Shown: positions 26,125-34,992 of the stretch, piece after piece
How the letters are laid out: the number at the start of each line of letters is the position of its first letter
Position numbering within the stretch: the stretch's first letter is position 1
NCBI GenBank assembly: GCA_016125275.1
Contig: WGMB01000003.1
Span: 1,467,896 to 1,531,895, forward strand
Direction of reading: 5' to 3'
Source of the DNA: Acidobacteriota bacterium
GTDB lineage: Bacteria > Acidobacteriota > Terriglobia > Bryobacterales > UBA6623
DNA: 64,000 nucleotides
The notes under the pieces: generated by a model
Databases searched by the model: none
The model's input: the letters and a program-made list of their open reading frames with translations, nothing else
What the model was told of the DNA's origin: nothing
Program-made: the position numbers and the translations under genes

Positions 26125-26889
26125 ATGTCCGCCGCCGCCCGACGTTTGGATGTGGTGATTCCCGTGCTCAACGAGGCGCATGTCCTGCGTCACAGCGTGG
26201 AGACCGTCCTGGCGTTCCTGGAGCGCAGCTTCGACTTGGACTACCGCCTCGTGATCGTCGACAACGGCTCGACCGACGGCACCCACGAGCTAGCGCAGGA
26301 GCTGTCGTTCGAGCACGCCAGGGTGTACGCTCTGCGGCTGGAGCAGAGGGGGCGGGGGCGGGCGTTGCGGTACGCCTGGACGCACAGTCAGGCCGATTGC
26401 GCCTGCTACATGGACGTGGACCTATCGACCGACCTCGACGAGCTCCCCCTGCTGGTCGGCGCGATTCTGGACGAAGGCTACGACATCGCCATCGGCTCGC
26501 GGCTGCTGCCGCAGTCGCGGGTGACGCGCTCGCTGAAGCGGACCATCATCTCGCGCGCGTACAATCGGTTCTTGAAAGTCGCCCTGGCAACCCGACTCAG
26601 CGACGCCCAGTGCGGCTTTAAAGCCGTCAACCAGCGCGTGATCCGCGAGATCGTACCGCAGGTGCGCGACGAGAGCTGGTTCTTCGACACCGAGATGCTG
26701 GCCCTGGCCGAGCGCCGCGGCCTGCGTATCAAGGACTTGCCCGTGGTGTGGGCCGAGGACGACGACAGCCGCGTGAAGATTCTGCAGACCGCCTGGGACG
26801 ACATCCAGGGCGTGTTGCGGCTGCGCCGGCAGTTTCGCGCCGACGGCGAGCGCGTGAGCCGCGCCGCAGCCGCCGGGGGACCGCAATGA
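26125..26889 (+). CDS. Family 2 glycosyltransferase (polyprenyl-phosphate-sugar synthase type)
   Basis: 254 aa cytoplasmic GT2 enzyme of the dolichyl-phosphate glucose/mannose synthase type. Motifs: LDVVIPVLNEAHVL at the N-terminus, VDNGSTDGTHEL, the metal-binding acidic motif CYMDVDLSTDLDELPLL, and GFKAVNQRVI with a downstream WFFDTEMLALAERRGLRI. It lacks the C-terminal TM segments of some relatives. It would make a lipid-phosphate sugar donor for the GT-C enzymes on either side. The ATG at 26125 is chosen because a -10 abuts the alternative ATG at 26083. The stop overlaps the next gene by four bases (ATGA). Confidence 0.85.
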   Translation: MSAAARRLDVVIPVLNEAHVLRHSVETVLAFLERSFDLDYRLVIVDNGSTDGTHELAQELSFEHARVYALRLEQRGRGRALRYAWTHSQADCACYMDVDLSTDLDELPLLVGAILDEGYDIAIGSRLLPQSRVTRSLKRTIISRAYNRFLKVALATRLSDAQCGFKAVNQRVIREIVPQVRDESWFFDTEMLALAERRGLRIKDLPVVWAEDDDSRVKILQTAWDDIQGVLRLRRQFRADGERVSRAAAAGGPQ

Positions 26890-28250
26890 AGGTCCTGCTG
26901 GTCAACCCTTCCCAGGTCCGCTTGGTGCAGAAGAAGGGCCGGATCTACGCTCGCCGCTGGCCCCCGCTGGATTTGGCGACGACGGCCGCAGCGCTCGAGC
27001 GCGAGGGCGTGACGACCGACGTGATCGACGGCAACGCCGAAGGCCTGGCGCCGTCGGAGTTGGCGGCGCGAGCGCGCGGCTACGACAAGATCTTCGTCAC
27101 CTCCACCAGCCTCGACCGCTGGCAGTGTCCGCATTTGGACCTGCGGCCCTTTCTGGCCACGGTCGAAGCCTTGCGGCCGCTGGCGCCGGAGCTCTATGTG
27201 CTGGGCAGCCACGGCACCGTGCGGCCGGCCGAGATGCTCGAGGCGACCGGGGCGACGGCGGTGGTCCGCGGCGAGCCGGAACGGACCGTCGTCGAGCTGG
27301 CCGCCGGAGGGAGCTTGGCCGCCACCCGGGGCCTCACCTGGCGCGACGGCGACCGCACCGTCCACAACCCCGAGCAGGCGCCCGTGAAGCTCGACGAGCT
27401 GCCGCTGCCGGCCTTCCACAAGCTGCCGATGGAGCGCTACAGCTACGAGGTGCTGGGCGACCGCTTCAGCCTGTTCGAGATGTCCCGCGGCTGCGCCTCC
27501 AACTGCAACTTCTGCTTGCTGGAGACCTACGGCGTGGGCGTGCGCAAGAAGTCCGTCGACACGCTGGCGCGCGAAGTGGAGCATGCGGTCAAGAACTTCG
27601 GCGTGAAGACGGCTTACTTCATCGACCTGGAGTTCACGGTGCTGCGCAAGCAGGCGCTGGAGTTCTCCGACTGGCTGGCTCGCCAGAGCTACGACTTTCG
27701 CTGGTGCTGCCAGACGCGGTTCGACCTGGTGAATCCGGACATGCTGCGGCAGATGAAGCGGGCCGGCTGCCGGCTGATCCACTTTGGCGTCGAGGCCGGC
27801 AGCGAAGAGCTGCTGGACTGGACCAACAAGAAGATCACCATGCGGCAGATCGAGGACGGGATGCGGATGGTGAAGGAAGCCGGCATCGAGTCGGCCTGCT
27901 TCTTCATCTTCGGCTTCCCCGGCGCGCGCCAGAAGGAGATGGACGACATCTACCGCTTCGCCGTGAAGCTGAACCCGACCTACGCCCTGTTCCACGTGGC
28001 CGCGCCATACCCCGGCACGGCGCTCTATGAGCAGGTGAAGAACGACCCGAACGTACGATTCAGCGACGACACGCTGTTCCCGGAAGCGATCGAGGGACCG
28101 CTGACGGTCTCCGAGCTCAAGCGGATGACCCGCACGGCCTACCTGAAGTACTACACGCGGCCGTCGTACTTGCTCTCGCGGCTGGGCAAGGGCGAAGTGC
28201 GGGCGCTGTGGAACCAAGCGAATCTGTTCTGGCAGTTCGTGCGCGCCTGA
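26886..28250 (+). CDS. B12-binding-domain-type radical SAM protein
   Basis: 454 aa. The N-terminal 160 residues have a cobalamin-binding-like Rossmann domain (MKVLLVNPSQV, PPLDLATTAAALEREGVTTDVIDGNAEG) but no DxHxxG motif. The radical SAM domain has CASNCNFC (SRGCASNCNFCLLE), then the BchE/Elp3-like order FIDLEFTV and HFGVEAGSEELLDWTNKKIT. Members of this class carry out methylations, rearrangements or lipid modifications such as hopanoid side-chain chemistry. The ATG overlaps the GT2 stop, so both are co-translated. A role in modifying the glycan or its lipid anchor is inferred from position. Confidence 0.87.
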   Translation: MKVLLVNPSQVRLVQKKGRIYARRWPPLDLATTAAALEREGVTTDVIDGNAEGLAPSELAARARGYDKIFVTSTSLDRWQCPHLDLRPFLATVEALRPLAPELYVLGSHGTVRPAEMLEATGATAVVRGEPERTVVELAAGGSLAATRGLTWRDGDRTVHNPEQAPVKLDELPLPAFHKLPMERYSYEVLGDRFSLFEMSRGCASNCNFCLLETYGVGVRKKSVDTLAREVEHAVKNFGVKTAYFIDLEFTVLRKQALEFSDWLARQSYDFRWCCQTRFDLVNPDMLRQMKRAGCRLIHFGVEAGSEELLDWTNKKITMRQIEDGMRMVKEAGIESACFFIFGFPGARQKEMDDIYRFAVKLNPTYALFHVAAPYPGTALYEQVKNDPNVRFSDDTLFPEAIEGPLTVSELKRMTRTAYLKYYTRPSYLLSRLGKGEVRALWNQANLFWQFVRA

Positions 28251-28270
28251 GGGCGCGGAGACCTCATTTC

Positions 28271-29875
28271 TTGTCTCGCAGAATCGCGGTTCAGCTCCTG
28301 GGCTCGGCCCTGTTGGCGGCGGCGCTGATCCCGTCAGCTAGCTGGGAGGCGGTTCTGGGCGCCGAACCGGGCGCACTCGAGTGGGGGCCGGCGCTGTTCC
28401 GTGCGCTGCTGGCGTTCCATGGGGCCGCGTTGGTTTGGGCCGGACGCCGCCCTTGGGATCTCTGGCTGCGCGGCCCGGGCTTCGAGCGGAGCGAGTGGCT
28501 GGCGCTGGGGGGCCTCGTGGCGGCGGCGCTGGCGCTGCGGCTCTACCGCCTGAACACGCAGCTCTGGGTGGACGAGGTGTTCATGCTGCTCGACTTCGGC
28601 CGGGCGCCGCTCGAGCGCATTCTCACGATGTTTCCGTCGCAGAACCAGCACATGCTCTACTCGCTTTCGGCGCGGGCGTGCGTGGGGCTGTTCGGCGAGA
28701 GCCCTTGGGCCCTGCGGCTGCCGGCGGCGCTGCTGGGCGCAGCCACGACGGTTCCGCTGTATGGGCTGGGCCGCAAGCTCTGGGACCGCCGGATCGCGCT
28801 GGCGGCGGCGGGCTTGCTGACGGTCTCTTACCACCACATCTGGTTCTCGCAGAACGCCCGCGGCTATTCGGCCCTGCTGCTGTTCGCCGTGTGGGCGACG
28901 TGGCTGTGGCTGGAAGCGGTCGACCGCAACGAACCGGCGCTATGGATCGGGTACGGGGCGACGCTGGCGCTGGGGCTGGGCTTCCACCTGACGATGCTGT
29001 TCGTGGCGGCGGCGCACGGGCTGGTCTGGCTGGCCGGGCTGGCGCGCGGTGCGGGCATTCCGGTGAGGGGGCCTCTGCTGGCTTGGCTGTTCGGCGCGAC
29101 GGCCACGTTGCAGATCCATGCGCTGGCGCTGCCGGAGTTCTTCTCGTCGGCGCTGCATGAGGCTTCGATGGATTCGGAATGGACCGAGCCGCTGTGGGTT
29201 CTGGCGGAGATGGTGCGAAACCTGAAGATCGGCTGGTCCGGCAGCGCCGTGCTGGCCGTGGGCGGCGTGGTGCTGGCGGCCGGTTGGCTGGATTTGGCGC
29301 GGCGACGCTGGGACGCGGCCTGGATCTTCGGGCTGGCGCCCGCGCTGGGCGGCGGCCTGACGTTGGCGATGGGTCACAACCTGTGGCCGCGCTTCTTCTT
29401 CTTCGCCATGGGCTTTGCGTTGCTGCTGGCGCTGGGGGGCGCGTTCGCACTGCCACGGCGGCTGTTCGGCGAACGGGCCGGCGCAAGGTGGGGAACGGCC
29501 GTTTCCGCCTTGCTGATCGCGGCTTCGGCAGCCACGCTACCGCGCGTCTACGCCCTGCCCAAGCAGGATTTCGAGGGCGCCCGCGCCTTTGCGGAAAGCG
29601 GTTCGGCGGCCGTCATCGCGCCGGGCATCGCCGGACGCATCTACCACGGCTACTACGCGCCGGCTTGGCTCGCGGTCGAGACCCCCGAGGAGCTGGCGGC
29701 GGCCCGCTCCCGCGCTCCCGGCGCCTGGCTGGTCTACACCCTGGCGCCGGAGATCCGAGCCTTCCAACCGGCCGTGTGGGACACCATCGAGCGCGACTAC
29801 GAACCGGTACGACGCTTTCCGGGCACGCTCGGCGAGGGCGAGATCGTGGTCTGCCGCCCCAAGGAGAACCGCTGA
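28271..29875 (+). CDS. GT39-like membrane glycosyltransferase
   Basis: 534 aa polytopic GT-C protein. The first periplasmic loop has the acidic D-E pair (LNTQLWVDEVFMLLDFG), then LRLPAALLGAATTVPLYGLGRKL and WFSQNARGYSALLLFAVWATWLWLEA, closely matching GT39-type enzymes. About 11 TM segments and a short C-terminal soluble part (about residues 440-534) follow. TTG at 28271 with GGAG about 10 bases upstream is preferred; a GTG at 28208 inside the previous gene is the alternative. Its last base overlaps the next gene (TGATG). It differs clearly from the GT-C enzyme at 21658, so the two probably add different sugars or act on different acceptors. Confidence 0.78.
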   Translation: MSRRIAVQLLGSALLAAALIPSASWEAVLGAEPGALEWGPALFRALLAFHGAALVWAGRRPWDLWLRGPGFERSEWLALGGLVAAALALRLYRLNTQLWVDEVFMLLDFGRAPLERILTMFPSQNQHMLYSLSARACVGLFGESPWALRLPAALLGAATTVPLYGLGRKLWDRRIALAAAGLLTVSYHHIWFSQNARGYSALLLFAVWATWLWLEAVDRNEPALWIGYGATLALGLGFHLTMLFVAAAHGLVWLAGLARGAGIPVRGPLLAWLFGATATLQIHALALPEFFSSALHEASMDSEWTEPLWVLAEMVRNLKIGWSGSAVLAVGGVVLAAGWLDLARRRWDAAWIFGLAPALGGGLTLAMGHNLWPRFFFFAMGFALLLALGGAFALPRRLFGERAGARWGTAVSALLIAASAATLPRVYALPKQDFEGARAFAESGSAAVIAPGIAGRIYHGYYAPAWLAVETPEELAAARSRAPGAWLVYTLAPEIRAFQPAVWDTIERDYEPVRRFPGTLGEGEIVVCRPKENR

Positions 29876-30447
29876 TGGGCCCGTTGCGCCTCTACCTGTT
29901 TCTGGGGCTGGTGGCCCACAAGGCGGTTTGGGAAGTCTTGAAACGGCGTCTGCCGCCCGAGCGTCGCCGGACCAAGCGAGCCCTGCCGGCGATCGCGCAG
30001 CTCGCCAAGGCCGTCAAGGTCGTCCTGCTGCTGGGCTTTCTGGCCCAGCCGTTCCTGCCGACCCTCCTACCCATCGCCCCGGACCCGGCGCCGCTGGAAC
30101 TGCTGGGCGGGCTGCTGTACACGGTCGGGCTGGCGACGGCGATCGCGGGGCGGGTGCAGCTCGGCTCGCAGTGGTCGGACATCGAAGCGGCCGGGCTGTT
30201 GCCGGGCCACAGACTGGTCGGCGAAGGGATCTACCGCTACCTCCGCCACCCGATCTACGCCGGAGACTTGACGATGCTGCTGGGCTTCGAGCTGGCGCTG
30301 AACTCCTGGCTCGCCTTGGGGGTCGGGCTCCTCGTCCCGGTGGTGGCGCGCCAAGCGCTGCAAGAGGAGAAGCTGCTCGCCGCGAAGCTGCCGGGCTACG
30401 CGGAGTACCGCCGCCACACCAAAGGCTTCATCCCCTTCATCGTCTGA
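29875..30447 (+). CDS. Isoprenylcysteine carboxyl methyltransferase-like membrane protein
   Basis: 190 aa, 4-5 TM segments, ICMT/PEMT-type fold. The C-terminal SAM-binding signature is recognisable: GIYRYLRHPIYAGDL..., with RQALQEEKLLAAKLPGYAEYRRHTKGFIPFIV at the end. Bacterial homologues methylate lipids or small isoprenoid-linked substrates; a CaaX protein substrate is not expected. The ATG shares its A with the TGA of the GT39-like gene, so it closes the glycan cluster. It may methylate the lipid carrier or a sugar head group (inference). Confidence 0.82.
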   Translation: MGPLRLYLFLGLVAHKAVWEVLKRRLPPERRRTKRALPAIAQLAKAVKVVLLLGFLAQPFLPTLLPIAPDPAPLELLGGLLYTVGLATAIAGRVQLGSQWSDIEAAGLLPGHRLVGEGIYRYLRHPIYAGDLTMLLGFELALNSWLALGVGLLVPVVARQALQEEKLLAAKLPGYAEYRRHTKGFIPFIV

Positions 30448-30474
30448 GCTCCGGCTCACGGGCCACTTTGTTCC

Positions 30475-30480
30475 TACACT
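30475..30480 (+). promoter_or_regulatory. -10 element (TACACT) 6 nt before the thioesterase ATG
   Basis: TACACT-GAATCC-ATG. The spacing implies a leaderless transcript. No Shine-Dalgarno is present before the ATG at 30487. Confidence 0.45.
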
Positions 30481-30486
30481 GAATCC

Positions 30487-30966
30487 ATGGAGCCCCGCCC
30501 GGTTCGCGCCTCGCATTCCACACTCTCCGAGCTCGCCCTGCCGAACGAAGCCAACGGCCTGGGGACGCTGCTCGGCGGACGCATCATGCATCTGATCGAC
30601 ATCGCCGGAGCGCTGGCGGCGGCGCGTCACGCCCGTCAGTTCGTCGTCACGGCCTCGTTCGACCACATGGATTTTCTGGAGCCGGTGATGATCGGCGAGC
30701 TCGTCGAGCTGCACGCCTCGGTGAACCGGGCGTTTCGGACGTCGATGGAGGTGGGAGTCAAAGTCTTTGCCGAGGACCTGCGCAAGGCCTCTAGGCGGCA
30801 CGTCGCCTCGGCGTACCTGACCTTCGTGGCGCTCGACGCGGACCGACGGCCGCAGCCGGTGCCCCCGGCGCTGCCCGAGACCGACGAGGAGAAGCGGCGC
30901 TATGAGCAGGCCGGCGAACGCCGCACCTACCGGCTCAGCCAGCGCCAGCGCCGGCGGGCGCAGTAG
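30487..30966 (+). CDS. Acyl-CoA thioesterase, hotdog fold (YciA/BFIT type)
   Basis: 159 aa single hotdog domain. Family features are PNEANGLGTLLGGRIMHLIDIAGALAAARHA (helix with the catalytic Asp) and VVTASFDHMDFLEPVMIGELVEL. It hydrolyses acyl-CoA in the cytoplasm. The basic, Arg/Gln-rich tail (about residues 135-159) is probably disordered. The stop codon directly abuts the stop of the converging reductase gene, with no intergenic base. Confidence 0.88.
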   Translation: MEPRPVRASHSTLSELALPNEANGLGTLLGGRIMHLIDIAGALAAARHARQFVVTASFDHMDFLEPVMIGELVELHASVNRAFRTSMEVGVKVFAEDLRKASRRHVASAYLTFVALDADRRPQPVPPALPETDEEKRRYEQAGERRTYRLSQRQRRRAQ

Positions 30967-31674
30967 TCAGTAGCGCTCGAAGAGCAGGGAGTCTGCCGCG
31001 ACGCCGCGGGCGCGCAGCAGCTCGTAGCAGTCGGCGATCATCTCCGGACGGCCGCAGAAGTAGACGTCCACAGCGGATTCCCGGCCGGCGACGGCGGCTT
31101 CCAAGTGCCCCTGCACGCGACCCGCGCCGCCGCTCCACTCCGGGTGCGGCTGGGTGACCGTGGGGGTGAAGCGGAAGCCCGGATACTGCCGCGCAAGCTC
31201 CTCGAAGCGCTCCCGCTCGAGCAGCCGCTCCGGGAAACGGGAGCCGTAGATCAGCTCGAAGCGCCCTTCCGGCGCCTCGAGCAGGGCTGTTTCCAGCATG
31301 GCGCGCAGGGGGGCTATGCCGGTGCCGGTGGCAACGAAGATGGCGTCCCGCAGCGGCCGCCGCAGCCCGAAGTGGCCGCTCGGTCCCCAGGCCGCCAGCT
31401 CCTGGCCCAGCGGCATCGCGCGCAGGAATCGGCCGCCCTCGTCGTCGCTCAACTGCATCAGCAGCTCGAAGCGGTTGTCTTGGCCCGGCGGCGAGGCGAT
31501 CGAGTAGTAACGATCCTCGGCCCAGTCGCCCCTGCGCAGGCCCAGCCGCAGGTGTTGCCCCGGAAGGAACTCGAACCGCTCGCGGTCTTCGGCTTCGAAG
31601 ACGCAGGCGCGGACGTCGTCGCACAGGAACCGAGCCTCGACCAGCCGCGCAGGGAAAGCTCCGGCGGCGATCAT
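30967..31674 (-). CDS. FAD/NAD(P)-binding oxidoreductase (ferredoxin-NADP reductase-like)
   Basis: 235 aa, the flavoreductase core only. The FAD-binding R-x-Y-S motif is in DRYYSIASPPG, the NAD(P)-binding motif in FVATGTGIAPLRAMLE, and the C-terminal CGRPEMIADCYELLRARGV is typical. No 2Fe-2S domain is attached, so it needs a separate ferredoxin or other acceptor. It is translationally coupled (ATGA overlap) to the upstream CbiX-like gene, so it may supply electrons for a tetrapyrrole-dependent reaction or metal reduction (inference). Confidence 0.85.
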   Translation of the reverse strand: MIAAGAFPARLVEARFLCDDVRACVFEAEDRERFEFLPGQHLRLGLRRGDWAEDRYYSIASPPGQDNRFELLMQLSDDEGGRFLRAMPLGQELAAWGPSGHFGLRRPLRDAIFVATGTGIAPLRAMLETALLEAPEGRFELIYGSRFPERLLERERFEELARQYPGFRFTPTVTQPHPEWSGGAGRVQGHLEAAVAGRESAVDVYFCGRPEMIADCYELLRARGVAADSLLFERY

Positions 31675-32042
31675 GACAACGCTTCAGCGGCCCGCTCGGC
31701 CAAGGCCTTCGCCAGCGCGGGATGGCCGCCCAGGGGCTCGCTCAGTATCAATTCGAGGTCGGGGCTCGCGGCCGAGGCTTCCGCCAACAGCGCCGGCAGG
31801 TCGTTCTTGAGATGGACGCCCATCACCAAAAAGTATGGCGTGACGACGATGCGCCGCGCACCGCGCCCGGCCAGCCGCTCCACGGCCTGCGCCAGGGTCG
31901 GCTCGGCGAGCTCGAGGAAAGCTTCCTGCCACAGCGCGAAACCGGCCTGCCGGGCGGCCTCGCCGGCGACGTCGCGAACGGACTGATTGGCCTCCGGCAC
32001 ACGCGAGCCGTGAGCGAAGACGATGAGGGCTTCGGATCGCAA
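31671..32042 (-). CDS. CbiX/SirB-like sirohydrochlorin chelatase
   Basis: 123 aa short single-domain chelatase of the CbiX family. The metal/substrate His is in VFAHGSRVPEAN, and a second conserved stretch is IVVTPYFLVMGVHLKNDLP. The family inserts Co2+ or Fe2+ into sirohydrochlorin for cobalamin or siroheme. The start is TTG at 32042; TAGACT ends 5 bases upstream, which supports it and a leaderless transcript. It forms a two-gene operon with the flavin reductase; no other cobalamin or siroheme gene is in the window. Confidence 0.85.
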   Translation of the reverse strand: MRSEALIVFAHGSRVPEANQSVRDVAGEAARQAGFALWQEAFLELAEPTLAQAVERLAGRGARRIVVTPYFLVMGVHLKNDLPALLAEASAASPDLELILSEPLGGHPALAKALAERAAEALS

Positions 32043-32047
32043 GACTC

Positions 32048-32053
32048 AGTCTA
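32048..32053 (-). promoter_or_regulatory. -10 element (TAGACT) 5 nt before the cbiX-like TTG
   Basis: Minus strand TAGACT-GAGTC-TTG. It fits the TANNNT near-start pattern of the window and decides the unusual TTG start. Confidence 0.4.
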
Positions 32054-32065
32054 GCTGCAGGCCCT

Positions 32066-33508
32066 TCAGGCCCGCCCCGTCCGCTCGTAGGCGTCGGCGA
32101 GCTTCAGCATGCGGGCCTCGTCGAAGTGCTTGGCGAGAATCTGCAGGCCGACCGGCAGGCCCTCGGTCTGCGTCACCCCGCAGGGCACGCTCACGCCGCA
32201 GATGCCGGCCAGCGAGGCCGTCACGGTGTAGATGTCGCTGAGGTACATCGCCAGCGGATCGGCCGTCAGCTCGCCGAGCTTGAACGGCGGCGTGGGCGAG
32301 ACCGGCGTGACGATGGCGTCGACCGTTTCAAAGGCCTTCTCGAAGTCCTGAGTAATCAGCCGGCGGACCTTCTGCGCCTTGCGGTAGTAGGCGTCGTAGT
32401 AGCCCGAGCTCAGCACGTAGGTCCCCAGGATGATGCGGCGGGTGACCTCCTTGCCGAAGCCTTCGTGGCGGCTGTCGCGGTACATCGCCCGCAGGTCGCC
32501 GCCCTTCTCCGACCGGCGCGTGTAGCGCACACCGTCATAGCGCGCCAGGTTGGCGCTGGCTTCGGCGGTGCAGATCAGGTAGTAGGTGGCGATGGCGTAC
32601 TCGGTGTGCGGCATCGAGATCTCGACCGGCTCGCAGCCGAGCTTTTCGAGCGCCTGGATGGCCTGCTGAATGCGCGCGCCCACTTCCGGGTCGAGCCCTT
32701 CGGCGAAGTACTCCTTGGGAATGCCGATCTTGAGGCCTTTCACCTGGCCGTCCAACGCGGCGACATAGTCGTCGACCGGGGCGCCGGCGGAGGTCGAATC
32801 CTTGGGATCGCGCCCGGAGATCAGCTCCATCACGCGCGCCGAGTCCTTGACGTTCTTCGAGAACGGCCCGATGTGGTCGAGCGAGCTGGCGAAAGCCGCC
32901 AAGCCGTAGCGCGAGACGCGGCCGTAGGTGGGCAGCACGCCGACCACGCCGCAGAAGGACGCCGGCTGGCGAATCGAGCCGCCGGTGTCCGAACCCAGCG
33001 CAATCGGCGCCATGCCGGCGGCCACCGCGGCGGCCGAGCCGCCCGAGGAGCCGCCCGGCGCCCGTCCGGGGGCGGCTGGGTTCTGTACGGGATAGAACGC
33101 GGAGTTCTCGTTCGACGAGCCCATCGCGAACTCATCGCAATTGGCCTTGCCCAACATCATCGCGCCGGCAGCCTCGAGCCGCCGGACAGCGGTGGCGGTG
33201 TAAGGCGGCACGAAATTCTCCAGGATCTTCGAGGCGCACGTGGTCCGCACGCCCTCGGTCATGATCACGTCTTTGATCGCCACCGGCACGCCGTCGAGCG
33301 GTAGCAGCTCTTCGCCGGCGGCCAGACGCGCATCGGTCGCCGCCGCGGCAGCCAGCGCGGACTCGGGCGTGAAGTGCAGGAAGGCGCCGATCTCCTGGTT
33401 CGAAGCCTGGGCGAAACGGATCGCTTCCGCGGCCAACTCGGTGGCGCTGAACGCCTTGTCGCGCAGACCGGCGTGAATCGAGTCGATAGTAAGGCTCGGG
33501 TAGTCCAT
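32066..33508 (-). CDS. gatA: Aspartyl/glutamyl-tRNA amidotransferase subunit A
   Basis: 480 aa amidase-signature enzyme that releases ammonia from glutamine and passes it to GatB for Glu-tRNA(Gln)/Asp-tRNA(Asn) transamidation. The Ser-cisSer-Lys triad is visible: Lys in PVAIKDVIM, cis-Ser in [14 protein letters not shown], and the nucleophile Ser in [16 protein letters not shown]. Full length for the family. gatC lies 16 bases upstream; gatB is not in the window. Confidence 0.96.
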   Translation of the reverse strand: MDYPSLTIDSIHAGLRDKAFSATELAAEAIRFAQASNQEIGAFLHFTPESALAAAAATDARLAAGEELLPLDGVPVAIKDVIMTEGVRTTCASKILENFVPPYTATAVRRLEAAGAMMLGKANCDEFAMGSSNENSAFYPVQNPAAPGRAPGGSSGGSAAAVAAGMAPIALGSDTGGSIRQPASFCGVVGVLPTYGRVSRYGLAAFASSLDHIGPFSKNVKDSARVMELISGRDPKDSTSAGAPVDDYVAALDGQVKGLKIGIPKEYFAEGLDPEVGARIQQAIQALEKLGCEPVEISMPHTEYAIATYYLICTAEASANLARYDGVRYTRRSEKGGDLRAMYRDSRHEGFGKEVTRRIILGTYVLSSGYYDAYYRKAQKVRRLITQDFEKAFETVDAIVTPVSPTPPFKLGELTADPLAMYLSDIYTVTASLAGICGVSVPCGVTQTEGLPVGLQILAKHFDEARMLKLADAYERTGRA

Positions 33509-33524
33509 GGTGCGGCTCCTGGGG

Positions 33525-33824
33525 CTAGCGCTCGATCACCAAGGGAACCTTGAAGTGGCCCGCGCCGGCCAGCGGCGCGTTGGCCAGGGCCTGCTCGCGG
33601 TCCAGACTCGGCTCGAGCTCGTCGGGGCGCAACGCGGCCTCTTCCGCGCCCTCGAAGAGCACATGCGACATCGGCTCCACCGAGGCCGTGTCCAGCTCGT
33701 TGAGCTTGTCCACGTAGGTCAAGATCTCTTCGAGATCGCCCTGGTAGGCCTTGACCTCCGAGTCCGTCAAGCTCAAATGCGCCAACTCGGCGATGTACCG
33801 AACCTCTTTCTCGCTGATCTTCAT
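33525..33824 (-). CDS. gatC: Aspartyl/glutamyl-tRNA amidotransferase subunit C
   Basis: 99 aa small subunit that clamps GatA to GatB. N-terminal signature [24 protein letters not shown], followed by [22 protein letters not shown]. Directly upstream of gatA and surely co-transcribed. A TAGAAT hexamer at 33843-33848 overlaps the stop codon of the preceding gene and would give an 18-base leader. Confidence 0.95.
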   Translation of the reverse strand: MKISEKEVRYIAELAHLSLTDSEVKAYQGDLEEILTYVDKLNELDTASVEPMSHVLFEGAEEAALRPDELEPSLDREQALANAPLAGAGHFKVPLVIER

Positions 33825-33845
33825 GGCGATATCAAACTCTTGATT

Positions 33846-34250
33846 CTAGCGTCGATCCGCCAAGCGCTTGGAGCGCTCGTAGGCGGCGCGGCGCATGGGG
33901 TCGGCGACCGAACCCTCTTCCCGGCCCGAGGCGGTCATGGCTCGCATCGGCGGCTTCGAAGGCAAGAAGCGTCCGGGTCGAAACACGATGCGCCGCAAGG
34001 CCGCGCGTCCGGCGCGCTGATTGAGGCGGCGGCGCAGCTCGGGCTCGAACTCCTTGAGTTGCTCCACCCACTCCGGCCCAGCCACCTCGACGTACAGGAT
34101 TCCGTTGCGCAGCCCGGCCGCCCGCGTGCAAGCGGCCAAGGCGTCTCCGGCGACCAGCGGCCACTGCGAGGGAAGCCAGTCGGAGACGTCGGCCACCGGA
34201 CCGTCGGCGGCGTTGAACAGACCGGCAATGATGTCGCGCGCGGGCTTCAC
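33846..34250 (-). CDS. DUF721/DciA-like protein
   Basis: 134 aa. The DUF721 domain (about residues 8-95) contains VADVSDWLPSQWPLVAGDALAACTRAAGLRNGILYVEVAGPEWVEQLKEFEPELRRRLN. DciA proteins of this family load the replicative helicase in bacteria without DnaC; whether this short protein does so is inference. The C-terminus is basic and probably disordered. GTG start at 34250, with TAGACT (34287-34292) about 36 bases upstream. It precedes gatC by 21 bases on the same strand. Confidence 0.75.
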   Translation of the reverse strand: MKPARDIIAGLFNAADGPVADVSDWLPSQWPLVAGDALAACTRAAGLRNGILYVEVAGPEWVEQLKEFEPELRRRLNQRAGRAALRRIVFRPGRFLPSKPPMRAMTASGREEGSVADPMRRAAYERSKRLADRR

Positions 34251-34390
34251 GGGGAGGCGCTCGGGGCTGGAGCGGTCGAAAGGGACAGTCTATCACGCCC
34301 CTTGGGCTGGAGCGACCGTGTCGCGCGGCGGGACAAAGGTGTGTCACAAGGCCTCACCGGTCGCCTTATCGAAACACTAAGTCTCGATGT

Positions 34391-34396
34391 TAGAAT
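34391..34396 (+). promoter_or_regulatory. -10 element (TAGAAT) of the metalloprotease operon
   Basis: TAGAAT in an A/T-rich island (about 34365-34410) of an otherwise G/C-rich gap; leader about 38 bases, with GGGCGGGAG before the ATG at 34441. The possible -35 (TTATCG) is poor and 19 bases away. Confidence 0.35.
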
Positions 34397-34440
34397 GAGT
34401 TGAGAAAAGGCGCCCGAATTGCTCCGACGGGCGGGAGACC

Positions 34441-34992
34441 ATGCGCAACCTACGCCTGTTCGGGTTGGTTCTAGCGGCCACATCGCTCTGCGGCGCAACG
34501 ACGTTGCAGAGGCTTTCCCTCGAAGACCTCGTCCGAGAGTCGGTGGCGGTCGTGCGCGGCCGTGTGGCGGAGGTGCGGACCGAGCGCGTCGGCGCGATGA
34601 TCTACACCGTCGCCCGCCTGGAGCTCAGCCAAGTCTGGAAGGGCTCGGAAGCGGAAGGCGGCAGCGTGGAGGTCTCCTCGCCGGGCGGCGCCTGGCAGGG
34701 GCTGGAGCAGCGCTTCCCCGGCGCGCCGCGACTGGAAGCCGGCCGCGACTACGTGCTGTTCCTGTGGGCGGGCCCGAGCGGGCGCATCCAGCTCACCGGC
34801 TTCAGCCAGGGCGTGCTGGAGGTCGTGGAAGGGCCGGGCGGCGGGGTGCGCGTGACGCGCGAGGCGTTGTCGGAGGAGCTGTTGCTGCCCGACGCGCAAG
34901 GGCCGCAGGCCGCCTCGGAGAAGCTCGATCTGTCGCTCGAAGAGCTCGACGAATTGCTGCGGCAAGCCTTGGCGACGGAGGCGTCGCGGTGA
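34441..34992 (+). CDS. Secreted protein of unknown function upstream of matrixin
   Basis: 183 aa. A signal peptide (MRNLRLFGLVLAATSLCGA) is followed by a beta-rich domain: LEDLVRESVAVVRGRVAEV...YTVARLELSQVWKGSE...VEVSSPGGAW...LEAGRDYVLFLW. The pattern resembles the OB-like exported proteins that often accompany metalloproteases, but I do not recognise a named family. Its stop overlaps the GTG of the matrixin gene by four bases, so the two proteins are made together; it could be a chaperone, inhibitor or partner of the protease (inference). Confidence 0.7.
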   Translation: MRNLRLFGLVLAATSLCGATTLQRLSLEDLVRESVAVVRGRVAEVRTERVGAMIYTVARLELSQVWKGSEAEGGSVEVSSPGGAWQGLEQRFPGAPRLEAGRDYVLFLWAGPSGRIQLTGFSQGVLEVVEGPGGGVRVTREALSEELLLPDAQGPQAASEKLDLSLEELDELLRQALATEASR

